Shown: piece by piece, positions 1 to 5,114 of the stretch
Position numbering within the stretch: the first letter of the stretch is position 1
How the letters are laid out: every line of letters begins with the position of its first letter
Assembly (NCBI GenBank): GCA_030637775.1
Contig: DAOWFY010000038.1
Location: 1 to 6,884, forward strand
Source of the DNA: DAOVGU01 sp030637775 [NCBI: bacterium]
GTDB taxonomy: Bacteria; Ratteibacteria; UBA8468
Length of the DNA: 6,884 nt
Direction: 5' to 3'
Notes under the pieces: model-generated
The model's input: only the letters and a program-made list of their open reading frames with translations
Told to the model about the DNA's origin: nothing
The model's database searches: none
Made by a program: the position numbers and the translations under genes

Positions 1-15
1 ACATATCTACAAAAG

Positions 16-44
16 TTGACTGAGAGCTCGAAAAAGAATAAAAT
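16..44 (+). promoter_or_regulatory. sigma70-type promoter for the sua5-phosphatase/rpiB operon
   Basis: The -35 box TTGACT (16-21) and the -10 box TAAAAT (39-44) are separated by exactly 17 bases. The expected transcription start is near base 51, only about five bases before the ATG at 56. No Shine-Dalgarno sequence precedes that ATG, so the mRNA would be nearly leaderless. This is inferred from sequence only. Confidence 0.6.
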
Positions 45-55
45 GCTTTTTAGAA

Positions 56-1051
56 ATGAGGATTCTTAAAATTAATCCCATCAATCCGGAAGAGGAAAAG
101 ATAGAAGAGGCAGCCAATTTGCTCAAAAAAGGAGCGGTCCTTATTTTTCCTACCGATACCGTCTATGGAATTGGAACCTCCTTTAAGAATGAGCCAGGGA
201 TGGAGAGGATATTTGCATTGAAGAAGAGACCAAAAACAAAACCGATCGCCATCTTAGTAGATGATAAGAAAAGGGCCTTAGAGATGGTTGAATCGAGCAA
301 AGAAATAGAGAAGGAGATGGAAAGGGTCTGGCCAGGAGCGGTTACCCTTCTCTTAAAGGCAAAGGTTTCCCTTTCTCCTCTTCTCAAAAATTCTTCCTCT
401 AAAGTTGGGCTGCGAATTCCTGACCATCCTCTTACTTTAAAGTTATTAAAAGCCTCTGGTTCTTTAGCAGCTACCTCGGCTAACCTTTCCGGACAACCAG
501 CCAATTGCCAGGTAGAGACGATTGAAAAGGAAATCTTAGAAGGGGTAGATTTAGTTATTGATGCCGGAGAAAGTTCGGGTAAGGAATCTGCGGTCTGGGA
601 CTTTACCAGTGAACCGGCAAAGCTTGTCCGGGGTGGGGTTCTTTTTGTCTGCACCGGAAATTCCTGCCGCAGTCCGATGGCGGCCGGTTTATTAAGGAAA
701 ATTCTCCGGGACAAAGAAAACAAAAACATCGGGGTAGATTCTGCCGGTTTCCTGTTTCCTCAAGGAGGAGCAACCAAAGAGGCGATTGAGGTGATGAAGA
801 GAGAGGAAATAGATTTATTAAGTCACAAGAGCAAACTGGCAAAGCCTTTTCTAATTAAAAATTTCGACCTTATCTTTGTGATGAAGGAAATTCACCGAGA
901 AAGGATTACCCAAATGGTTCCCGAGAGCGCAAAAAAAATCTTTGTTCTTGATATTCCTGATCCGATTGGCAAACCGGTTAGTTTCTATGAGGAAACCTTA
1001 AGTAAAATTAAGGATAAAATAGAAGAGATAGTTTTGAGGAGAATATTATGA
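56..1051 (+). CDS. Fused L-threonylcarbamoyladenylate synthase (Sua5/YrdC/TsaC domain) and low-molecular-weight phosphatase (YwlE/Wzb-like)
   Basis: This 331-residue protein joins two enzymes with almost no linker. Residues ~10-190 are a YrdC/Sua5 domain, with PTDTVYGIG (32-40), the KKRPKTKP basic stretch (56-63), WPGAVTLLL (92-100) and ATSANLSG (139-146). In this family it makes threonylcarbamoyl-AMP from threonine, bicarbonate and ATP for the t6A37 modification of tRNA. The C-terminal linker domain of long Sua5 proteins is absent. From ~194 a low-molecular-weight phosphatase begins: the P-loop CTGNSCR is at 199-205 (nucleophile Cys199, Arg205), and the general-acid motif DP is at 302-303. 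The position that is Thr in the arginine phosphatase YwlE and Ile in tyrosine phosphatases is Ser203 here, so a phosphoarginine substrate is more likely than phosphotyrosine (inference). The ATG at 56 follows the promoter closely. The stop overlaps rpiB by four bases (ATGA), so the two are translationally coupled. In Bacillus the homologues ywlC, ywlE and ywlF (rpiB) are also neighbours. Confidence 0.9.
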   Translation: MRILKINPINPEEEKIEEAANLLKKGAVLIFPTDTVYGIGTSFKNEPGMERIFALKKRPKTKPIAILVDDKKRALEMVESSKEIEKEMERVWPGAVTLLLKAKVSLSPLLKNSSSKVGLRIPDHPLTLKLLKASGSLAATSANLSGQPANCQVETIEKEILEGVDLVIDAGESSGKESAVWDFTSEPAKLVRGGVLFVCTGNSCRSPMAAGLLRKILRDKENKNIGVDSAGFLFPQGGATKEAIEVMKREEIDLLSHKSKLAKPFLIKNFDLIFVMKEIHRERITQMVPESAKKIFVLDIPDPIGKPVSFYEETLSKIKDKIEEIVLRRIL

Positions 1052-1497
1052 AAATAGGGATTGGTAGTGACCATGCCGGTTATAGATTAAAGGAGGAGTT
1101 GAAAAAGCATCTGAGGAAGGAGGGCTATGATGTGCTTGATTTCGGCAGCAAAAGTAATAAGAGCACCGATTACCCCCAATACGGTCTCAAGGTAGCCGAG
1201 GCTGTCGGTAAAAAGGAGGTGGAGAGAGGCATTCTTGTCTGCGGGACAGGCTTAGGGATGGCAATCGTTGCCAATAAGGTAAAAGGGGTAAGAGCCGCCT
1301 GCTGTAATGACCTGTTTTCCGCAAGATTAAGTAGACTCCACAATGATGCCAACGTTCTTACTTTAGGCGGAAGAATCTTAGCCTTTGAATTTGCTCAGGA
1401 GATTGTTACCCTCTGGCTGGAGACCCCATTCTCCCGAGGAAAACATTCCCGCCGCATCAACCAGATCAAAGGAATGGAGAAGGAAAGGTTTATCTGA
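1048..1497 (+). CDS. rpiB: Ribose-5-phosphate isomerase B (RpiB/LacAB family)
   Basis: The product interconverts ribose 5-phosphate and ribulose 5-phosphate in the non-oxidative pentose phosphate pathway, in the cytoplasm. At 149 residues it has the usual family length. Visible signatures are GSDHAGYRLKE (6-16, substrate Asp/His), the DYP motif (41-43), CGTGLGM (65-71, with the catalytic-position Cys65), and HNDANVLTLGGR near 97-108. The start at 1048 lies in the ATGA overlap with the preceding fusion gene and has a good ribosome binding site, GAGGAG, at 1036-1041. The last ~39 codons (from about 1365) are duplicated downstream of the hicBA pair, so this 3' end may be either the native or the acquired version. 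The C-terminus here (MEKERFI) differs from that of the downstream copy. Family assignment is secure. Confidence 0.95.
   Translation: MKIGIGSDHAGYRLKEELKKHLRKEGYDVLDFGSKSNKSTDYPQYGLKVAEAVGKKEVERGILVCGTGLGMAIVANKVKGVRAACCNDLFSARLSRLHNDANVLTLGGRILAFEFAQEIVTLWLETPFSRGKHSRRINQIKGMEKERFI
1365..1482 (+). repeat. Direct repeat A, copy 1: rpiB 3' end
   Basis: The stretch aligns without gaps to 2153-2270 (offset 788 bases), with about a dozen mismatches in 118 positions (roughly 90% identity). It is the 3' end of intact rpiB. The hicBA pair lies between the two copies. Confidence 0.9.
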
Positions 1498-1518
1498 AAA
1501 AGATGTGGCCTCCTCTGT

Positions 1519-1547
1519 TTGACACCTTAAATTCTCTGAGGTAAAAT
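1519..1547 (+). promoter_or_regulatory. sigma70-type promoter of hicBA
   Basis: A perfect -35 box TTGACA (1519-1524), a 17-base spacer and -10 box TAAAAT (1542-1547). The start codon at 1554 is seven bases past the -10 box, where transcription should begin, so the message would be leaderless. No Shine-Dalgarno sequence is present. Confidence 0.7.
1525..1541 (+). promoter_or_regulatory. Candidate operator: imperfect palindrome filling the hicBA promoter spacer
   Basis: The 17-base spacer has matching ends (CCTTAAA near the left, TCTGAGG at the right), with five of eight symmetric positions pairing plus one G-T. The spacer of the related promoters at 5959 and 6852 keeps CTTAA on the left and TGAGG on the right and is also palindromic. 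HicB antitoxins commonly repress their own promoter, so this is a reasonable operator. That role is inferred. Confidence 0.3.
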
Positions 1548-1553
1548 AGTAAT

Positions 1554-1892
1554 ATGAAACTAAATAGCCTTTTAGAAAAAGAAAAATTGCCTCGCATAAC
1601 TGTCTCAGAAAAGAAATTGACTATTCTCATCGCTAAGGAAGGCAAAAGATATTGTGCTTTCTGCCCAGAGTTAGATTTAGTGGCTGAATTGGATACCCTG
1701 CCAGAAACAGTTCAAGACATAATCGAGGCAATAAGAGATTATGCTCGGGAATACTTAGAAAACATTTCTCTTTATAGCAAAAGCCCAAACAGAGCCCATC
1801 ATCTTCCCTACATAAAGGATATTGCTTCCTGTAAAGACGACTGGGAATTGATGAACCTTATCGAAGTAAGGTATGGCCGCCTACAGCTTTGA
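1554..1892 (+). CDS. HicB-like antitoxin (type II toxin-antitoxin)
   Basis: A 112-residue protein whose middle resembles the HicB partial RNase-H-like fold. The strand TILIAKEGKRYCAFCPEL is followed by the antitoxin-typical pattern 'acidic/DT..E...DI.EAI..YAREYLE' (residues ~47-70). It should neutralise the HicA-like toxin encoded immediately downstream and repress its own promoter. No clear ribbon-helix-helix or helix-turn-helix domain can be seen at the C-terminus, which instead has an unrecognised tail (about 71-112). The gene overlaps hicA by 20 bases. The antitoxin-first order is the reverse of classical hicAB but common among HicB/HicA relatives. The start is set by the promoter: ATG lies exactly at the predicted transcription start, and no ribosome binding site is present. 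The family call rests on the short motif plus the neighbour, so it is moderately sure. Confidence 0.7.
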   Translation: MKLNSLLEKEKLPRITVSEKKLTILIAKEGKRYCAFCPELDLVAELDTLPETVQDIIEAIRDYAREYLENISLYSKSPNRAHHLPYIKDIASCKDDWELMNLIEVRYGRLQL

Positions 1893-2109
1893 TCAGTTTC
1901 GCAAGGTTCTCAGTCGTTTAAACTTTCAAAAGCTCCGTTCCCGGAAACACGAAACCTGGCGCAAAATATTAGAGAACGGGGATATTCTTAGAGTGAGAGT
2001 AAGTCATCGCCATAAAAGAACGATTCCTAAATGGTTATTTTATAAGATGCTTCAGCAAGCAGGTATTGACGAAAAAACTTTTCGGGCAATTTTGAAGAAG
2101 AAACAATAG
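1873..2109 (+). CDS. HicA-like mRNA interferase toxin
   Basis: This 78-residue basic protein matches the size and layout of HicA toxins, which have a small dsRNA-binding-like fold and cleave mRNA in the cytoplasm. An N-terminal helix (FDQFRKVLSRLNF, ~7-19) is followed by RKHETW, whose His sits where HicA has its catalytic His (usually G-S-H-x-x-F). Next come a strand pair with the basic segment VRVSHRHKRTIPKW and a final helix, LFYKMLQQAGID, which is the typical 'LR.ILKQAGI' ending. Translation should be coupled to hicB: the ATG lies 20 bases inside hicB, behind a weak AAGTAAGG. The usual Gly-Ser before the His is Arg-Lys here, so this is a divergent member. Toxicity cannot be read from the sequence. 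Confidence 0.75.
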   Translation: MAAYSFDQFRKVLSRLNFQKLRSRKHETWRKILENGDILRVRVSHRHKRTIPKWLFYKMLQQAGIDEKTFRAILKKKQ

Positions 2110-2152
2110 TTTTTGATTTGGTTTTTTCTTCAATTGTTTTTTCAGTACACAA

Positions 2153-2270
2153 AGGCGGAAGAATCCTTGCCTTTGAATTTGCCTGGGAGATTGTTACCCT
2201 CTGGCTGGAGACCCCATTTTCCCGAGGAAAGCATTCCCGCCGCATCAATCAGATAAAAAGTATGGAGAAA
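2153..2270 (+). repeat. Direct repeat A, copy 2
   Basis: Partner of 1365-1482, in the same orientation with no gaps. The homology begins 44 bases after the hicA stop codon, and the AT-rich stretch between them (2110-2152) shows nothing recognisable. Confidence 0.9.
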
Positions 2271-2303
2271 GATTTAAGCCACTTCAGAAAAGAAATTTTG
2301 TAG
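2153..2303 (+). pseudogene. rpiB: rpiB 3'-terminal fragment (duplicate tail)
   Basis: The reading frame from 2154 encodes GGRILAFEFA, then WEIVTLWLETPF and on to a stop at 2303, matching the C-terminus of RpiB at 1365-1497. There is no 5' part and no catalytic region, so it cannot make an isomerase. Of the codons that differ in the shared 39, seven are silent and two or three change an amino acid (Gln to Trp, Gly to Ser, Glu to Asp). The tail then diverges (MEKDLSHFRKEIL against MEKERFI). It reads as the end of a once-functional, somewhat diverged rpiB left behind when hicBA came in, or carried in with it. Confidence 0.85.
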
Positions 2304-2365
2304 AAGAGTTGTGCGCAGTGGATGAGAAAAGATAACCGAAAAAACTAATAGGGAAGGGCAGAATA

Positions 2366-2875
2366 ATGGATAAGCCAGTGAAATCGACCACCGCCAAAAA
2401 AGAATATAGTTTTGCTGCAATAGGAGATTTTCATTATGCTAGAAGAAAGCATTATCCGAAAAACCTTCCGGGGGAATGTAAAGTTATAATTTACCAATGG
2501 GTGGTAAAACATGTGTTAAAACCGATGCTTTCTGAAATTAAAACCTCTTGTCCCGATTTTATTGTCCAGACTGGAGATTTTATAGAAGGGATGATAAAAG
2601 ACCAGGGAAAGGCTAGGGAACAATTGAAGGAAGCATTAGGGTTACTTTCTTTAGTAAAAGTCCCTGTTTACATCTCTATCGGTGGACATGATAAACATAC
2701 AATACCGAGAAAGGCTTGTAATGACGTAATGCTGCCTTTTCTCTCCCAGCAATTGAATAGAAACGTAAAAAATTATTATTTTTCCTTTGATTATAAGGGA
2801 GATAAATTCATCTTTTTGGACACTCACAGATTAAAAAAAATACTCCTCAAGCCAAGTGGTTTGAAAAAGAATTGA
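2366..2875 (+). CDS. Metallophosphoesterase (calcineurin-like), N-terminal part before a -1 frameshift
   Basis: This is the first 169 codons of a calcineurin-like phosphoesterase, a family that hydrolyses phosphate esters at a two-metal centre. Three of the five signature blocks are here: GDFH (20-23), TGDF (69-72) and GGHD (106-109). The third is normally G-N-H-D/E; its metal-ligand Asn is Gly107 here. The frame ends soon after FIFLDTH (148-154), in residues (RLKKILLKPSGLKKN) that look out of frame. The expected continuation, TPQAKWFEKELKNYKKRG, is encoded one frame back starting at 2842, after an A8 run. The remaining blocks GHVP and GHTH are in the following reading frame. A modest ribosome binding site (GGGAAGGG, 2351-2358) precedes the ATG. 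The gene starts a run of three hydrolase genes. Substrate unknown. Confidence 0.8.
   Translation: MDKPVKSTTAKKEYSFAAIGDFHYARRKHYPKNLPGECKVIIYQWVVKHVLKPMLSEIKTSCPDFIVQTGDFIEGMIKDQGKAREQLKEALGLLSLVKVPVYISIGGHDKHTIPRKACNDVMLPFLSQQLNRNVKNYYFSFDYKGDKFIFLDTHRLKKILLKPSGLKKN
2833..2864 (+). other. Frameshift site: A8 slippery run and stem-loop
   Basis: In the zero frame the A-run reads A AAA AAA (2833-2839), a slippery heptamer. Seven bases later a 7-bp stem with one G-U pair (TCAAGCC 2847-2853, GGTTTGA 2858-2864) closes a four-base loop. Slipping back one base gives the second reading frame and rebuilds a full phosphoesterase. The alternatives are loss of one A from an A9 run by mutation, or a sequencing error. 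Confidence 0.55.
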
Positions 2876-3837
2876 AAAATTATAAAAAAAGGGGGCATAT
2901 ATTTGTTTTTGGGCACGTGCCAATTTTTCTTATTGGAAGAGTATTCTTTTCTGAAATCGGGTTTATTCAATTGATGCTTAACCTTCTGAAAAAATTTCCT
3001 ATAGATGCCTATTTTTGTGGACACACCCATAATCAATCTGTGCTTGTGACAAGAAAGGAAAAAATCTTACAAATTAAGGGAACAGCGGTCGGGTTTCTAA
3101 AAGACAAGTTGACTCCTTCTGAAGTAAGGAAGATGGGGAAGTTTCCTTCGGGGACATCCTATTATATCCCTGAGGAGGAATTGATACCTTTAGAAGAAAC
3201 GAAAACACTCTTACTTTCCAAACACCTCCTGAATTATTATTGGGGATATTTGGAAGATACGGCTCCAGGATGGTATCTGGTAAAAGTCAAAGGAAAAAAT
3301 GTCACAGTAGAATGGCATTTAACAGGTAGTGGGATACGTAGAATTTTCTCGTGGGAAAAACCTGGTGAAGTAAAAGAGATTAAAATCTTCAAGGAAGAAA
3401 TCAAAAAGGAGAAAATTGGTAAAACCGATCTCAACAAAATTAAATCTGCCCGTTTGTACTTAAGTTTGTGGAATTCTGAGGGGAGAGAAAAAGAGATTTT
3501 TTTAAATGGAGAAAAGATAGGTTTTCTACCGGCAGGAACAGCCTATTCTACACGAAGATTGGAAATACCCAAAAATAAATTATCATCTATAAATCTAACT
3601 AATCAAATTCGCATAACTAATCCTAACAAAGAAAAGTTCTGCGTAGGGAGCATCTATATGGAAATTATACTAAAAAATGGTATAAAGATAAGAAGTAATA
3701 TCTCTCAACATATATATGTGACATCTAAAAGATGGAATAATTGGAGACTGAGTATCTTGTATTATGTTCCACCTGGGAGAGATATATCTCAAGAGATAAA
3801 ATTTTATAAGAAATTAGGCATAGAAAGAGATGGATAA
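2872..3837 (+). CDS. Metallophosphoesterase, C-terminal part after the frameshift, with a beta-rich C-terminal domain
   Basis: This frame continues the phosphoesterase. The in-frame coding actually resumes at about 2839, and the ATG at 2872 is simply the first start codon in the frame. It carries the last two metal-binding blocks, GHVP (14-17) and CGHTHNQ (49-55, His51 and His53). After the catalytic domain (about residues 1-75) come ~245 residues rich in alternating hydrophobic and charged positions, with strand-like segments such as GWYLVKVKGKNVTVEWHL and REKEIFLNGEKIGFLP. The latter resembles a jelly-roll or carbohydrate-binding-like module, but no family is recognised. Joined to the first part, the protein is about 490 residues. 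The stop (3835-3837) overlaps the original start of the next gene (ATG 3830). Whether a continuous protein is made depends on the frameshift. Confidence 0.75.
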   Translation: MKNYKKRGHIFVFGHVPIFLIGRVFFSEIGFIQLMLNLLKKFPIDAYFCGHTHNQSVLVTRKEKILQIKGTAVGFLKDKLTPSEVRKMGKFPSGTSYYIPEEELIPLEETKTLLLSKHLLNYYWGYLEDTAPGWYLVKVKGKNVTVEWHLTGSGIRRIFSWEKPGEVKEIKIFKEEIKKEKIGKTDLNKIKSARLYLSLWNSEGREKEIFLNGEKIGFLPAGTAYSTRRLEIPKNKLSSINLTNQIRITNPNKEKFCVGSIYMEIILKNGIKIRSNISQHIYVTSKRWNNWRLSILYYVPPGRDISQEIKFYKKLGIERDG

Positions 3838-3842
3838 GTTAA
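3830..3842 (+). other. Original 5' end of the metallo-beta-lactamase-fold gene, cut off by the inserted element
   Basis: ATG at 3830 begins a frame reading MDKL, overlapping the phosphoesterase stop by 8 bases. It then enters the inverted-repeat element and ends at 4102 without resembling any protein. If the element and one copy of the TAA duplication (3843-4114) are removed, the frame continues MDKLSAALLKTPPSLKN into the downstream hydrolase. Confidence 0.75.
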
Positions 3843-3873
3843 GGGGCTGTCTCAAAATAATCTTGACTATTTG
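3843..3873 (+). repeat. Left terminal inverted repeat of the element
   Basis: Pairs with 4081-4111 read in reverse complement: 28 of 31 positions match, with differences at positions 9, 20 and 26 of the repeat. Confidence 0.85.
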
Positions 3874-4020
3874 GAGTCCCAGGTTTGAAGTCAGTGCAAG
3901 GCGCGACGAAGGCTTTGTGCCGGTGGCACATAGCCGAGGAGCAACACCGCAATGCTTTAAAGATGGGACTCCGACAGAAGGGCCAGGGTGCTTTTGGGCT
4001 GCGACTACGTCGCTCATCAT

Positions 4021-4041
4021 TTGCGTAGCTCTGCTACGCAA
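4021..4041 (+). repeat. Perfect hairpin within the element
   Basis: TTGCGTAGC and GCTACGCAA form a perfect 9-bp stem with loop TCT. It is not followed by a T-run, so it is a structural feature of the element and not an intrinsic terminator. Confidence 0.7.
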
Positions 4042-4080
4042 TACTCTTTGCTCCTTGTCTCGCGCCAAAATCACCTCTGG

Positions 4081-4111
4081 CAAATGGTCAACATTATTTT
4101 GAAACAGCCCC
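4081..4111 (-). repeat. Right terminal inverted repeat of the element
   Basis: Complement of the left end. It contains an ATG (4084-4086) that is in frame with the downstream hydrolase and may act as a replacement start codon. Confidence 0.85.
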
Positions 4112-5106
4112 TAAGTGCTGCCCTCCTAAAAACCCCGCCTTCTCTGAAAAACTTTAAAAAACGAAGAGAGATTTTAAAAACTCTTGATGAGTTTTTGAAA
4201 ATTCCCAACTCAGAGAAGGATGAAGATGTTATAGGATATTATCGGAAAATGATTGATCATGCTTTGGACCGGATAGAAAGGGAAGAAGTAAAAATTGGAC
4301 TAACTATCTGGAAACTCTATAGCAGTGGTTTCATTATCAAGACTCCCAAAACAACCTTTGCCTTAGACCTTTGCGAGGGGCCCAACAAAGACATTTATGG
4401 GAAAGAAAACGTCCCTTTTTCCTTTACCCTCCAACAGAGAGAGAAAATAGCTAAATTGGTTGACTATTCTTTTCACACTCACCATCACTATGACCACATC
4501 AGCTATCAAATGGTTAAGGAACTCTGGGGACAGAAGAAAAAAATCATAGTAACTCAGCAGAATAAAGATTGCTGGAAAAAGGAACCTTTTGCGGAAGACT
4601 TAACAGTTCCTAATGATAAAGCCTTATTCAAGAGAGGAGATTTAAAGGCGAGAGTGTATCATGGATGGCAACATATGAATCCGGAGACTGATGATGAAAC
4701 CCGGTTTTATCACTTTCTTTCGGAACCATTCGAAGTTCAGTGTAACGCTTATTTAATTACTACCGATAATAATATCAGTATTTTGGTCAAAGGAGACATT
4801 TTTGATGGTGACGAATTTTCTTTGTATCTCAAAGAACTGAAAAAGTCAGGGGCAAAGATTGATTTATATTTATCTTCAACTTGTACTGCACGTGGCAAAG
4901 ATATTATAAAAGAAACAGAGCGGCTCTTTGACCCCTTCTTTATCCCGGCTCATGAATGGGAATTCACCCACCGGAAGCCTGATGAAGAAGGAGCTGCCAC
5001 CCAGTCTTATTCAGAACTCTGTAGTATGTTCGGAAAAAGTGCTTTGCGAGGGAAAGCGACAGTTCTTTCCTGGGGTGAAAGACTTCATTACAACCCAAAG
5101 ATATAA
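4084..5106 (+). CDS. Metallo-beta-lactamase-fold metal-dependent hydrolase (5' end replaced by the inserted element)
   Basis: The frame carries a metallo-beta-lactamase zinc motif, THHHYDH (4477-4497), the T-H-x-H-x-D-H form. A later Asp follows in KGDIFDGDEF (about 4789-4818), then a His in PAHEWEF (from 4945), as expected for the remaining ligands. Such proteins hydrolyse ester, amide or phosphodiester bonds; the substrate here is unknown. An N-terminal helical segment (roughly 4141-4300) precedes the catalytic fold. Native coding resumes at 4115; the bases before it belong to the element. The given start (MVNIILKQPLSAALL) is supplied by the right inverted repeat and has no evident ribosome binding site. 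A GTG at 3988 is a longer alternative inside the element. The ancestral start was ATG 3830. The protein may be poorly expressed or lost. It lies 8 bases from the next gene. Confidence 0.75.
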   Translation: MVNIILKQPLSAALLKTPPSLKNFKKRREILKTLDEFLKIPNSEKDEDVIGYYRKMIDHALDRIEREEVKIGLTIWKLYSSGFIIKTPKTTFALDLCEGPNKDIYGKENVPFSFTLQQREKIAKLVDYSFHTHHHYDHISYQMVKELWGQKKKIIVTQQNKDCWKKEPFAEDLTVPNDKALFKRGDLKARVYHGWQHMNPETDDETRFYHFLSEPFEVQCNAYLITTDNNISILVKGDIFDGDEFSLYLKELKKSGAKIDLYLSSTCTARGKDIIKETERLFDPFFIPAHEWEFTHRKPDEEGAATQSYSELCSMFGKSALRGKATVLSWGERLHYNPKI

Positions 5107-5114
5107 ATTGAGAA

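Larger units (their letters stand above)
3843..4111. mobile_element. MITE-like non-autonomous insertion element, 269 bp
   Basis: The element has 31-bp terminal inverted repeats (3843-3873 and 4081-4111) with only three mismatches, beginning GGGGCTGT. It is flanked by the three-base duplication TAA (3840-3842 and 4112-4114). The interior is visibly richer in G and C than its surroundings, encodes nothing convincing, and holds subterminal inverted segments: GGCGCGACGAAGG on the left is matched imperfectly by the complement of the right-hand CCTTGTCTCGCGCC. Two small hairpins lie inside (3916-3930 and 4021-4041). It is most likely a deletion derivative of an insertion sequence, mobilised in trans by a transposase elsewhere. 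The parent family cannot be named. Confidence 0.8.

Noticed and set aside
163-842. Long minus-strand reading frames opposite the sua5-phosphatase fusion
   Set aside because: They lie entirely opposite a well-supported gene with clear motifs, and their translations show no family features.
2118-2303. A 61-residue plus-strand gene after hicA
   Set aside because: Its recognisable part is only the duplicated rpiB C-terminus; the first residues come from AT-rich intergenic sequence, so it is treated as a gene fragment.
2309-2336. Promoter for the three-hydrolase operon (TTGTGC, 16 bases, GATAAC)
   Set aside because: Both boxes match the consensus poorly; it cannot be separated from chance by eye.
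4021-4041. Intrinsic terminator
   Set aside because: The perfect 9-bp stem is not followed by a T-run and lies inside the mobile element.
3988-4083. GTG at 3988 as the natural start of the metallo-beta-lactamase-fold protein
   Set aside because: The extra residues are encoded by the inserted element; the frame reconstructed across the empty site starts at ATG 3830.
3830-4102. A 90-residue protein starting at the ATG at 3830
   Set aside because: After MDKL it reads through the inserted element and resembles no protein; it is the broken 5' end of the hydrolase gene.
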